64,000 bases of DNA. It comes from Zygnema cylindricum. Lineage: Eukaryota > Streptophyta > Zygnematophyceae > Zygnematales > Zygnemataceae. Positions within the stretch are counted from its first letter, which is position 1. Each line of letters begins with the position of its first letter. The notes beneath the pieces were generated by a model. The model saw only the letters and a list, made by a program, of their open reading frames with translations, did no database searches and was not told where the DNA came from. Where the stretch lies: positions 1-64,000 of the forward strand of contig JBBHKE010001776.1 in NCBI GenBank assembly GCA_037447655.1. Reading direction: 5' to 3'. The translations under genes were made by a program, and so were the position numbers. Shown here in pieces: positions 9,635 through 19,933 of this stretch.

Positions 9635-12600
9635 TCATGTCAGCCACCATTTCTTCATCAGGTCTATACAAAGATTTAAAATTTTGTTTTCAACTTTTTC
9701 TCTTACGAAGCTTAATCTTATGTCCATATGTTTTGCTTTGAAATGATGTTTTGGATTGGCTGCGATTGCGATTGCAGCTTGATTATCGCAAAAGATTTCA
9801 TGCACTCCCTCCTTCATATATCCCAGTTCTTGCAATAATGACTTCACCCACATTAGTTCTTTCACAGCAGAACAAGACGCCATATACTCAGCCTCCATAG
9901 TAGACTGAGCAACCACCTTTTGTTGCTTACTGCTCCAACAGCAAGCACCTTCCCCAACATACAACACATACCCAGAAGTGCATCGTCTCATAGGTGCGTC
10001 CCCATAACTGGCATCACTCCAAGTAGTGATGTCCGTGTGCTCCCCTCCCAAATGCAACCATAACTCTCTAGTTCCCACCAGATATCTCATGACTCTCTTG
10101 GCTGCCTCCCAATCCCTCTTCCTAGGATCATTAAGACTCCTACTGAGTACACCAACTGCCGCCGCTATGTCCGGCCTGGTACAGTTCATAAAATAGATTA
10201 AGCTTCCTACGACCTGTCTATAAGGGATAGACTTCATGAATTCTCTTTCCTCTGGACTCATCTGATCGTCTAAGATCATCACTCCTCCTTCTACACTCCC
10301 ATCACTTCCTTTTTTCAAGTCCATGGGAGTGGTACAACTGTTAGCATTTTCCATCTGGAATTTCTCAAGCATATTACCTATTGCTTCTTTCTGAGTAAGT
10401 CTGATAATCTTCTTCCCCCTATCTCTTTCCATTTGGATCCCCAAAATATATTTTGCCTCCCCTAAATCCTTCATATCAAATCTGCCCCTAAGATCTTTCT
10501 TTAGCCTATTGATATTCTCTAAAGACTTACTTAACACAAGCAGATCATCCACATAAATTGCAATAAAAATGACACCATTCTCATCTTCAAACATATAGAT
10601 AGAATGATCAGAGCTGATCCGGATGTATCCCAGATCGGTGAGAAACTCATCTAGTTTTTTATTCCACTGTCGGGGAGCCTGTTTCAGTCCATATAAGGAC
10701 TTTATGAGCCTGCACACTTTGCTCTCTTCTCCTTCTTCCACAAACCCCTCGGGTTGCCTCATAAAAATTTCTTCCTCTAACTCACCATTAAGAAAAGCAG
10801 TCTTAATATCCATCTGGTGAATTTCCATGTCTTCCGCTGCGGCCAGACTGAGGAGAATCCTTACTGATGGGAACCGAACAACTGGAGCAAAGGTCTCCTC
10901 ATAGTCAATCCCCTCTTTTTGGGTGAACCCCTTCGCTACCAATCGAGCCTTATACCTCTCAATTGTATTATCTGGGTTCAGTTTTAGTTTAAATACCCAT
11001 TTACATCCAATAGGTTTTCTGTCTGGAGGGCAATCCGCTAGTTCCCAAGTATTTGCTTCCATGATAGAAGCCATCTCATCATTTATGGCCCTAATCCATC
11101 TTTCTTTCTCTGGACTATTCACTGCCTCTAAGTAAGACTGAGGCTCATCTGGGTGAGATAGCTTAGTTACCTTATGGGCAGCTTGTTTTTCCTGTATCCT
11201 TTTGCTGCTCCTCCTTCCTCCCTCAAACTCCGAAGCTGGAATGGATGGAAGTCTTGGATTTCTTCTCACTGTCTCATCGGCTCCCCTGTCCATAAAAACC
11301 GTATCTTGTCCCGCTTCTTCCATCTCCTCGAAGTCCATAGGAGTATGTGAGGTTTCCGGTGAGTCTCCTATATCTTCGATCTCCCCTGAGTCTGTAATCA
11401 CAGTTTCACTCATGTCTTTTTCGGGAACGATTGAGTTCTCCTCATTTTCGGACTCAAATCTGATCCTTATCCTTTTTGTATATTTGAAGGGGTCAAATGA
11501 CTTCCCTTCATCCATGACAACTAAGTGTTTGACCAGAATGATATCTTTCTTTGCTAAGTCATAGACTCTATATCCCTTAACATCCTCATCATATCCCAGA
11601 AAGTATCCAGGTTTTCCCTTAGCATCTAGTTTCCAGTTTTTCCTATCCGTATCAAGACTGTAAACTTGGCTACCAAATACTTTAAGGTGTGAGATATCTG
11701 GTTTCCTTCCAACCCATCTCTCATAAGGTGTCACTCCCTTTACAGCTGAGGTAAGGACTCTATTTTTAATATAGTTTGCACAGTTCATTGCTTCTGCCCA
11801 AAATCTCTTTCCTATTTTCTTGTCTGCCAACATACTGCATGCACTATCTCCTAGTGTTCGATTCAACCTCTCAGCTACCCCATTTTGTTCCGGGTTATAT
11901 GGTACAGTTTTCTGGTGCTGCACTCCCTCATCTCTCAAATATTCCTCAAACTCGTTAGAGGTATATTCCCCCCCATTATCACTCCTTATCCTCTTAATGG
12001 GGGTTTCATGCAACTTCTCACTCCAAGCTTTATATTCTTTGAAGTAAGTTGATGCTTCAGACTTATTTTTCAGAAAGTAGACTCTAGAGTATCTAGACCA
12101 ATCATCAGTTATTGTCATCATAAATCTTTTTCCTCCAACCGAAGGTACTTTTGCAGGTCCCCAAATATCTGTGTGGACCAAATCTAACACTTTCTCACCT
12201 CTATATGTGGCGGCTTTGGGAAAGGGAAGTCTGTGAGCCTTACCTTGAGCACAACCACTACAATCATCCATCATTTCATTATCCCCAAACTGAATGCCAT
12301 CTACTACCCCAAGCTTTTTCATTTCCCTTAACCTATCAAAATGTACATGCCCCAACCGCTTATGCCAAATCATCATCTTAGGGACACCAACATAGTAAGC
12401 ATTCTTCTTTTCATTACTCAAGTTAAGCCTAAACATTCCTTGGCTACCCTTATCTGCTGTGAAGTAAACTTCATCCCCATACTTAGCTGTAAAGACTCCC
12501 TTTCTGGTGAAGGTATCAAACTCTTTGTCATCTAACACAGACGTAGAGACAAGATTTTTACTCAGCTGAGGAATGTAAAGTACATCTGAGAATGTAAGTA

Positions 12601-13819
12601 TAGAAGTCTTACCCTCCACTAAGACTTTCAGATCTACTGATCCCACTAGATCTGTAGTAACCACTCTCCCATCCCCATACTCTATCTCTACAGTAGGAAT
12701 CTTTCTTAGCTTAGTGAAGAGTTCTTTATCACGACACATATGCATGGATGCACCTGAGTCGATGATCCATCCTTCTTGTGGAGCCTCCCGGATGGCTCCA
12801 AGGGCACACTTCTGCCTCCGAGGAATCTCCTTCTCCTCCAAACTCTCGTCAAGAAGAAGCTCCCCATCCTCCTCAGAGGACTCATCCTCGGTTTCTCCTG
12901 ACACTTTTGTAACCACAAGTGCCTTTTTCTTCCCTCCAGAAGAACCCCCTCCACGGTTCTCTTGGAGCCTCAGCTCTGATAGCTTGACACAATCTGCAAT
13001 AAAGTGTCCCGGCTTTTTGCAATAATGACAAAGACCCTTTGGGGGCCTCTGTCCCCCTGAATGATCTCTTTCCCCTCTATAAGGTTTCTTCGGGTCCTTC
13101 CCCCATCGGTCCCCTCCTGCTGCTAGAGCTTGAATGCTCTTTCCTCCTCTCCTAATCTCCATTGTGTTCTCCTGCACAAGTATCATCCTGACTACTGTGT
13201 TCCATTTCCATGAACTATCAGGCATTCCTTGTACTCGGTACACTAAGTTTTCGAACTCATTTGGTAATTTCATGATAAGGGTGTTAACTTTCATTTTCAC
13301 TGTACCTTTCCACCCGGCACTTTCCATTTCCGTATACAAACAAGAAAGATCATTACAGTAATCTAGCATCTTTCCTCCTTTGTAAGTGTAACTCAGTAGC
13401 TTTTGCTCAGCCAACTGGAGCTCCTGAATAGTTCCAGCTCTATAAATTTCCACCAAACTCACCCACAACTCCTCGGCCTTGTAAATGTGAAGATGAGGGG
13501 TGGCCAAACCTTGAGTGAGGTGCCTCAGAATGAAGTTCTTGGCAGCCATGTTTACATCCTCCCACATTTGAGTATCGTTCTCCACGGTCTTCACGATTGC
13601 CGCTCCCGATACTGTGGCAATAGGAGTGAGGGGTGTCTCCTTCCCTTTCCCCTTTTCGGACACACTGCTGTCCCCATCATCTGCCTCTTCCGCCGAGGCA
13701 GCCGTTGTTGCAGGAAACCTTACTCCCCCAAATCCTGGTGGAGTTCCCGAAGGTGGACGTTTCACTTGTCCACTGACGATACCCCAGTATCGTTTTTCAC
13801 ACAAAGCTCCCATCATCAT
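9635..13819 (-). CDS. Ty1/copia gag-pol polyprotein (two lesions)
   Basis: One 1394-codon frame holds gag (UBN2-like), a CCHC zinc knuckle (CHYCKKPGHFIADC, 12990-13031), protease (IIDSGA, 12742-12772), integrase with its HHCC region and catalytic Asp/Asp/Glu (HTD near 12160, SDN near 11980, E of AERLN), reverse transcriptase (YVDD, 10540-10562) and RNase H (SDASYGD near 10010). The usual gag start is further upstream, an ATG at 13879; an in-frame TAG at 13826-13828, where the family has Trp, separates it. At the other end a one-base frame change in an A/T run near 9675 puts the conserved DEEMVAD segment into another frame, which stays open to a TAG at 9555-9557, next to the polypurine tract. 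So the polyprotein was about 1440 residues and this copy is probably inactive. Confidence 0.93.
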   Translation of the reverse strand: MMMGALCEKRYWGIVSGQVKRPPSGTPPGFGGVRFPATTAASAEEADDGDSSVSEKGKGKETPLTPIATVSGAAIVKTVENDTQMWEDVNMAAKNFILRHLTQGLATPHLHIYKAEELWVSLVEIYRAGTIQELQLAEQKLLSYTYKGGKMLDYCNDLSCLYTEMESAGWKGTVKMKVNTLIMKLPNEFENLVYRVQGMPDSSWKWNTVVRMILVQENTMEIRRGGKSIQALAAGGDRWGKDPKKPYRGERDHSGGQRPPKGLCHYCKKPGHFIADCVKLSELRLQENRGGGSSGGKKKALVVTKVSGETEDESSEEDGELLLDESLEEKEIPRRQKCALGAIREAPQEGWIIDSGASMHMCRDKELFTKLRKIPTVEIEYGDGRVVTTDLVGSVDLKVLVEGKTSILTFSDVLYIPQLSKNLVSTSVLDDKEFDTFTRKGVFTAKYGDEVYFTADKGSQGMFRLNLSNEKKNAYYVGVPKMMIWHKRLGHVHFDRLREMKKLGVVDGIQFGDNEMMDDCSGCAQGKAHRLPFPKAATYRGEKVLDLVHTDIWGPAKVPSVGGKRFMMTITDDWSRYSRVYFLKNKSEASTYFKEYKAWSEKLHETPIKRIRSDNGGEYTSNEFEEYLRDEGVQHQKTVPYNPEQNGVAERLNRTLGDSACSMLADKKIGKRFWAEAMNCANYIKNRVLTSAVKGVTPYERWVGRKPDISHLKVFGSQVYSLDTDRKNWKLDAKGKPGYFLGYDEDVKGYRVYDLAKKDIILVKHLVVMDEGKSFDPFKYTKRIRIRFESENEENSIVPEKDMSETVITDSGEIEDIGDSPETSHTPMDFEEMEEAGQDTVFMDRGADETVRRNPRLPSIPASEFEGGRRSSKRIQEKQAAHKVTKLSHPDEPQSYLEAVNSPEKERWIRAINDEMASIMEANTWELADCPPDRKPIGCKWVFKLKLNPDNTIERYKARLVAKGFTQKEGIDYEETFAPVVRFPSVRILLSLAAAEDMEIHQMDIKTAFLNGELEEEIFMRQPEGFVEEGEESKVCRLIKSLYGLKQAPRQWNKKLDEFLTDLGYIRISSDHSIYMFEDENGVIFIAIYVDDLLVLSKSLENINRLKKDLRGRFDMKDLGEAKYILGIQMERDRGKKIIRLTQKEAIGNMLEKFQMENANSCTTPMDLKKGSDGSVEGGVMILDDQMSPEEREFMKSIPYRQVVGSLIYFMNCTRPDIAAAVGVLSRSLNDPRKRDWEAAKRVMRYLVGTRELWLHLGGEHTDITTWSDASYGDAPMRRCTSGYVLYVGEGACCWSSKQQKVVAQSTMEAEYMASCSAVKELMWVKSLLQELGYMKEGVHEIFCDNQAAIAIAANPKHHFKAKHMDIRLSFVREKVENKILNLCIDLMKKWWLT

Positions 13820-13883
13820 GGCTTCCTAATAGATGAACCCAGATCCATTGAAGGTGGGCACCCTAGAGGGTGGGCCCATAACC

Positions 13884-14915
13884 TGCAATTCTGTGTCCTC
13901 CATTGGACTACAGAATACAGGAAGCCTCTAGATAGTATTTAACTAACCCACTTCAAGCCACAACCACTACTGCCCAAGAAGGCAAACTGACAATTTGACT
14001 GCACCCCTGTGTAGCCTGGACTCCCCTGAGTCCGTAGAAAAAAGAATCACTGAAAAAGGCCAACCAGGCGATTAGTTATGAGGCAGTAAAAATGCCAATT
14101 TGTACAAACTCTCAAAGGGAGAGGTGACCACCTACCAAAATTTTCTAAGTCCTGATTCACTCTAATAACTCCTATCTACTGAAGTACGGACCAATCAGAT
14201 TACTGTATCGTACACAAAAGTACTACTGCCGTGTACCTTTTGTACGGCCTATGTACGACAAGGCTATTAAGTGGACGCGTGTCCGCTTTTCACTCGTCCG
14301 TACGTTCCTCGGAATTCCTATGACCGAATGTCATCTCTCCACGTGGCTCCAGGTTATGCCACGTCACAAAACGCCAAAGTGACCACTCCGGGATTTCGGC
14401 GATGATGTGCGCCGTTGGATTTTATGCGAAACGCAATCTTAGCCGTAATAAATACTTGCGCGATATTTGTTCCGATGTCGAAATAAAATGCGCGGTATCC
14501 GTTTTGAATTAGCGTCGTACGACGTACTATATAAAACTGAATCTATGTGCGTCGTACACAGTTCTAGTTAAATGGATTTAATTCTTCCTAACTAAATATA
14601 TATCTATCACATACCCTAGCACTTAGCATTGGTCCTAGTCTATTAGGATAAAGCTGACCGCTACCGGTCAACTTGACGAACCGTAGGTACCGGGATCAAA
14701 TCTCTCGTCCGTCAAGTATATTTTTAGTAACCTACTAAAAATAGCTGTCTGTTGAACTAAAGGCAGCCATGGATCAACCTCTCTCTCTTACCTTCAGTGA
14801 CTACAACAAGTATGGGAGCTAGAGAGCGAGGTGGAGGCAGGCTGTCCGTCCTTTTTCCTTTTATTAAAACATATTTAAACCTAGAAAATACTATAGAAAT
14901 CTATAGATTTCAACA
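13884..14915 (-). repeat. 5' LTR of the copia element
   Basis: The upstream LTR in coding sense; promoter and R region should lie here, but I cannot place them. Its 3' end (GAATTGCA at 13884) is followed after only four bases by the gag ATG at 13879. The outer end at 14915 is followed by the GTGGG target duplication. Confidence 0.93.
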
Positions 14916-14920
14916 GTGGG

Positions 14921-15176
14921 AACAGTCTACCATATCTATAATTCTCTATCCTCTACAAACTAGCTACGCGATCAACAAAATTTTACCCTCTTTCTCCATA
15001 TTAACTAAATTATAATCTTTGGTATGAAGTTTACTAAAATTTTCAAGTTATATGAATTCTAAGAATGTGGATACTAAAGTCATTTTATTCCCTTTTTTTT
15101 TCCTCATTGTCGCTCTCTCTCCCTTCACCCTTTATTTCATTTACTCCTTTCATCCCACTCATCGCGCCTCAATGTC
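14921..15176. other. Short non-coding stretch after the copia insertion
   Basis: Continuation of the pre-insertion sequence. I see no coding signal; it becomes T/C-rich from about 15085. Confidence 0.4.
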
Positions 15177-15575
15177 CATGTGGCGATGAGCCGGCAGTGA
15201 TGTGGCGACGGCGACAAATTGGCAGCGAAGTGGCGACGGTGATGAACCCGCAACGATATGGCAACGACGACAAATCGGCAGTGAAGTGGCAACGGCGACA
15301 AATCGGCAGCGAAGTGGCGACAGTGATGAACCGGCAGTGATATGGCGATGGCGACAAATCGGCAATGAAGTGGCGACGGGGACAAATCGGCAGCGAAGTG
15401 GCGAGGGTGATGAACCGATAGTGATATGGCGACGGCGACAAATCGCCAATGAAGTGGCGACGGGGACAAATCGGCAGCGAAGTGGCGACGGTGATGAACC
15501 GGCAGTGATATGGCGACGGCGACAAATCGGTAGTGAAATGGCTATGGCGACGAACCGGCAGCGAAGTGGCGACGT
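15177..15575. repeat. GC-rich minisatellite, 28-bp unit in an 84-bp higher order
   Basis: About fourteen units of 28 bp of the type CGACAAATCGGCAG + GAAGTGGCGACGG, alternating with TGATGAACCGGCAG types; every third unit is alike, giving 84-bp triplets. No unit contains a stop in several frames, so long open frames occur on both strands as a by-product. A short degenerate stretch of like sequence lies at about 18690-18765. Confidence 0.85.
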
Positions 15576-15589
15576 GGCAGCCTCGGCCC

Positions 15590-16745
15590 CGGCTGTCCCC
15601 CTCCCTCTCCTATTTTTTTTCCCTCTCCCTCCAATTTTTTCCACCTCTCCCTCCAATTTTTTCCCCCTCCCTCCGTCCCTCTTTCCCCCCAATCTGCCCC
15701 TATGTCCCACCAATTCCCCCCTCCCCTCCACCTTGCTGTCCCTCTCCCTCTCCTAAATTTTTTCCCCCCTCCCTCCAATTTTTTCCCCCTCCCTCCGTCC
15801 CTCTTTGCCCCCAATCTGCCCCTATGTCCCACCCATCCCCACCTCCCCTTTACCCATCTGTCCCCCTCCCTCTCCTTATTTTCTCCCTCCTTCCTCCCTC
15901 CGTTCCTCTTTCTCCACCTCCCTCTCTCCCACCCGCTAACTCTTTCTTCCTCTCCCTTCCCCCCTCTTCTTCCCTCTTCTTCCCCTTCCTTCCCTTCCCC
16001 TACCCCCTTCTCTTCCTCTTCCCTCACACGATCTCCCTGAAACCCTCCATCTTTCTCCGTTTCTCTCTCCCTCTCTCCCTCCCTCTTCTCCTCTCCCCCT
16101 TTCTCCATCTCTTTCTCTTCCACTCTCCCCCTTTCACCCTTTTCCTCCTTCTCTTCTCCCTTCCCCTCTTCGGCCTCTTTTCCCCTCCCCTTCCCCCTTT
16201 TCCCTTTTCCCCATTTCCCCCTCTTGTACACTCTCCCTCCCTCTCTCCCATTTCCTACATCTCCCTCTCTATCTCTCTTTAAATCATCCCCCCCTTCTCT
16301 CGGCCCCATCAATAACCCTCCCTCAACCACTTCATCTCCGTCATTCCCTCGTACCCTCTCATCCTTTCTCCCTCTTTCCCCTCCCTCCCCAACCTCCTCT
16401 CCTTCCCTCTCTCCCTCCCTCTTTCCCTCCCTCTCTTTCCCTCCCTCACCCGCTACCTCCCTTTTTTCTTCCCCCTCCCTCTCTCCCTTTGTCCCTCCTT
16501 CACTTCCTCCCTCTTCCACCTCATTTCCCCCCCTCTCTCTCCCTTTCTCTCCTTTTCCCTCACCCCCTCTTTTGTTATCCTTCTTTCCATCCCCCTCTCC
16601 CTCTCCATCTCCCTCCATCCCTCTCCTTCCATCCCCCCCTCACTCTCTCTTCCCCCCTCTCCCTCCCTCTCTATCCCTCCCTCTCTATCCCTCCCTCACT
16701 CTCTCCCTCCCTCTATCCCTCCCACTCTACCATCCTCTCCTCCGT
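15590..16745 (+). repeat. Pyrimidine (C/T) tract, about 1.15 kb
   Basis: The plus strand is nearly all C and T, with CCCTCTCC motifs. Long open frames on both strands here (Ser/Pro/Leu-rich on plus, Arg/Glu/Gly-rich on minus) are composition effects and I do not call them genes. Confidence 0.9.
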
Positions 16746-16776
16746 CCTCTTGGATAACCGATTGCCGAAGTTCGAT

Positions 16777-16860
16777 GACTTCTCCCCGAAGATGAACGAC
16801 TTCTCGCCGAAGATGGACGACTTCTCCACGAAGATGGACAACCTCTCGCTGAATTTCGTT
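16777..16860 (+). repeat. 21-bp tandem repeat, seven-residue coding-like unit
   Basis: Four units of 21 bp (GACTTCTCCCCGAAGATGAAC type), in an open frame that would encode DFSPKMD-like heptads and then LSLNFVELSE before a stop at about 16875. It lies between the pyrimidine tract and the Crypton-like relic. It could be part of an N-terminal region of that element or an unrelated minisatellite. Confidence 0.6.
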
Positions 16861-17064
16861 GAACTTTCAGAGTGAATATTCAAACCACATATTGCCTTCC
16901 CGTTGGTGTGGTGCCGGTTTCGGTGGAGGACCCCTTCCTCCCCTCGGTTGCGATGCCGGATTAGGTTAAGGAACCCTAACAATATCTTGGAGGCGGATTT
17001 TGAACTCCTCCCTCCTAGAATTCCGAATGCGCTTTAATACCTTTTCCCTCTTTTTTCTAAAATA

Positions 17065-17366
17065 TTGGACCTCTTCCGTCTTCTTACATTGGCGGAGAAT
17101 GCCACTGAGTTGTGGGTCCCAAATATGGTGAACCCTAAAAGACTCAAAAACATCAAACTCATAGACACCACTTCAGTGTCTAATCCAATGGAGTCGGATA
17201 TCTATGATGTCGAACGATGCGAATGCCGCGAAGGAAGTATTATTGTCATCCGTCGACATGTACATCCAAATCGGATGTGCAGCCGTGTCATCGAAATGGT
17301 TAAGGGTTCCAGCGTAGGTCGGCTGCTGCTTGAGGCCCTAACCCCTCCAAGATTCAGACCGCCGTG
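17065..17366 (+). CDS. Unrecognised ORF upstream of the Crypton-like relic
   Basis: A 100-codon frame just before, and in another frame from, the recombinase exon. It contains no motif I recognise (it has a Cys pair in ERCECREG). It may be the N-terminal part of the recombinase protein or a separate relic; no clear splice link was found. Confidence 0.3.
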
Positions 17367-18524
17367 AGGTGTAAAAGCGATTATTTGAATCGGCAATCGA
17401 GAGCTGTTATTGCTGGTTACAATGGGAAACAACTTAAGGAGATGAGCAAAAAATGGCTCGATTCATGTACGACAATTGGTTTTTTACATGAGAACATGCT
17501 AGCTCGTAGTGTGACACTTCTATCTCATTTTGTTGCCGGAAGAGGAAACATCGCAAGGGCTGTGAACCTATGCGTTTTGTTTTTGATGGAAATGGTGAGT
17601 GTGGGTCCCACCCCGTGTCACATAATGGGATTTTTAGACATGAACGGCTAGACAAACAAGGTGCTTTACCTTTTTCTCTTTGAATATATTAAATTGCATA
17701 CACAATTTCATTTTTTAAGGCTTGTATCCACTAATTGTGCAATTGTTATTTATATTGTAGAATGGCAGGAAAAAGCATTTTCGTGTTATCCGAAATAAGG
17801 AATGGGACGTTTGTCCTGTCGGCGAGATCGCTATGTGGTTATTGTACCTATTCCACATGAAAGGAGGCACGGGATGGGATTGCCTCGACTTTTCTTCGAG
17901 AGAGTCGTGGTAACACTAGAGAATTTTACTTCTAAAGTCAATTGTCTTGTAAACTTGAATGCTTACTTGTAATCCGGATTTCACTGATAACAACCTTTTC
18001 TTTATGATATAATTTTGTATATCATATACATTTGTGATATCTTTTTCTATTCCCAAAGGCTTCCGACAACGAAAATCCTTTAAACTACCATCCCCACATT
18101 AAGTTAATACAGGCGTTTTTTTTGAGTTTGGACATTGTCTCCAACTCAAAGGCACACGCAATGCGAGGGTCAAACGCAAGGGCAACTGAGAGCAAAGGGT
18201 GAGTACATCCCCGTTCTTTTGACTTGCATTAAATTAGAGAATATGAAAGTAATAATTGGCGATGTTTTGTTGTTTATAACTCTAGGTAACAAAACTGCGA
18301 ATATGGCTTCTAAAGCGCATATTGCCCACCTTGGGAGATGGGTGAACTCCCATATGTACCTCTCTTACCTCACATCGATCCCCTTCGAGGTCTTATTAGT
18401 ATAGGCTATATTTGAGGACGGCAAAAACACTTACCTTGTACTCCGAGATCGCGTTGAAGTCCCCGAATTCCTTCTTCAACGTACATTTCCATGGGCGGAC
18501 GACGCTCTTGAGGATATTAAAGAG
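17364..18524 (+). pseudogene. Crypton/Ndc10-like tyrosine recombinase, decayed
   Basis: Four coding blocks separated by intron-like gaps: 17364-17660, 17761-17909, 18059-18198 and 18286-18524. Block 1 ends in a MNG-stop-TNK motif where the Crypton/Ndc10 family has GKTNQ; the Lys codon is now TAG (17650-17652). Block 2 has VIRNKEWDVCPVGEIAMWL, matching the family's RxKDxxxCPxGALA. Block 3 has KAHAMRGS, the HxxR catalytic motif. Block 4 has AHLGRWVNS then YLTSIP, where the nucleophilic Tyr is expected, and after a TAG at 18402-18404 goes on with YLVLRDRVEVP and FPW, the family's C-terminal signature. Blocks 2-3 and 3-4 do not join in phase at the visible splice sites, so this copy is dead. Role if intact: DNA strand exchange for transposon movement. 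Assignment rests on motif order. Confidence 0.7.
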
Positions 18525-19230
18525 GTAAGTAATCTAATTTCAAGGAAAAAAATGGGGACAAAACATAGAAAGAATAAAAATTATGTAAGAAAATAAATAA
18601 TAGGGACTAGAGGTAAGCGTCAACTTTAATTGGAATAAAGGTATTGCAAGGTTAGGGTCTAAGTGTGAGGAAGGTGGGAAAACAGGCAACAACGGCGGCG
18701 AAGTGGTGGGGGTGGCGAGGTGGCGACGGATCCAAAGTGGCAACGGTGCCGAGGTGGCGCCGGCGCATATATATGAATTTGAATATATGCGCGCCAGACT
18801 ATTTGGATCGCCATGTCGATTCGACTTGCAGTGTACGCCAAATTGTACATTTGCGAGCGTCTAAGTTGAATCGCGATGCACTTCTGCGTCTAAGTCGCAA
18901 CGTGAAACGATGTAAAATTTTTTACGTGATTCATAATGAAATGTAGTATGTCACGTTTCGTGCGAGCGGTTCAATTGAATCGCGATACAAAATTATTCAG
19001 TATGTCACATGTGGTGAGAGCGTTTTCGTTTGAATCCTAACGCCAAATGAAATTAAATTTCGTACAGGATTTTGTTAATAGTTTAGTTCTAATAAGAGTA
19101 CTTATACCCTACGTCAAATTTCGTACGTCGGTTCCGTTTTGTAACCCTTCGTACGTCACAATGGTACCTTTGACATTCTTACTCTCTTTCCTCATCTGTC
19201 TTTTTCACTTTGAAATTTTAAACAGCTGAC
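18525..19230. other. Non-coding stretch after the recombinase relic
   Basis: Begins with a good 5' splice site (GTAAGT at 18525) of the relic. It includes a short GC-rich block (about 18670-18770) like the 28-bp minisatellite. No gene is seen. Confidence 0.45.
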
Positions 19231-19933
19231 ATGGATTTTCCATCCAAACGAACCACACGTCCACGTAGCAATATTTCACGCACCACTATTCCAAGCCATG
19301 AACAACAAAACGAGGAAGAAGAAGGGGAGGCAGGGAGGAAATTGCTACGCAGTTGATACCAGGACGACCAAAGAGGATGAGAGGACCTCTTTCGGCACCC
19401 TTCGAATTTGAATATGATTTCTAGGGCCATTAGATACTTTGAATAGCAAGGAAGATGAAGATTATGAGCCATCCGAACACTCTACAGAAGAATCTATCGT
19501 CAATGGAGAGGAACCATCACAAGACGCTACTTTTTTAGAGCACACCATGGAGGGGGGCTTGAAGGTCGACAAATTCAAAGGAGAGGCCTCTACAGAGGAC
19601 AAGCAATCGGCCGAAAGTACGGAGGGGCTAGAAGAAGCTATGTATAAAAATGGGGACGAGGTGTTGGGTGTTGCTTTTTCAAGGTTTCCTCAGCAATTAG
19701 GGTTAACAACAGTGCATGGGAACGAAGAAGTTTTATCACCAATCAACCATAGGCCAAAGGAACCAGATTGGCTCTTCCCTGCACCTGAAGGGCAATATGA
19801 TGCCATGGACGCATTTTTTCTCCACCCCTCCCACTTCATTCAACCTAGGGATTGGCCTCCACAATGGAGGCTTTCCTTTCATAATAACTTTTGTTTCAAG
19901 TCCATTTGCGATATCTTCTTCTGGAATATTTAA
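19231..19933 (+). CDS. Unrecognised acidic ORF pair, possible two-exon gene or relic
   Basis: An ATG at 19231 opens a 41-codon frame (basic start, then a run EEEEGEAG) that stops at 19354. A second frame, 19439-19933, is 164 codons, rich in Glu/Asp/Ser at first and in Pro/Trp/Phe near the end (DWLFPAPEG, DWPPQW). The two are in different frames and would need an intron or a frameshift to join. No family is recognised. It lies about 0.7 kb downstream of the Crypton-like relic on the same strand and might be a second gene of that element. Confidence 0.3.

Larger units (their letters stand above)
8503..14915 (-). mobile_element. Full-length Ty1/copia LTR retrotransposon
   Basis: A 6.4-kb element in minus orientation with two direct LTRs of about 1.03-1.04 kb. 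The ends are TG...CA on the coding strand. The flanks carry an identical 5-bp target duplication, GTGGG, at 8498-8502 and 14916-14920. Domain order is gag, protease, integrase, reverse transcriptase, RNase H, which defines Ty1/copia. By eye the first 215 bp of the two LTRs differ at about a dozen sites, so the insertion is not recent. Confidence 0.95.

Noticed and set aside
10623-13942. Plus-strand frames of 60-179 codons antisense to the copia polyprotein
   Set aside because: Shadows of the minus-strand gag-pol frame, without motifs.
15533-16875. Long Ser/Pro/Leu-rich and Arg/Glu/Gly-rich open frames (up to 358 codons)
   Set aside because: They lie in a pyrimidine tract where stop codons are rare by composition, occur on both strands and show no motif.
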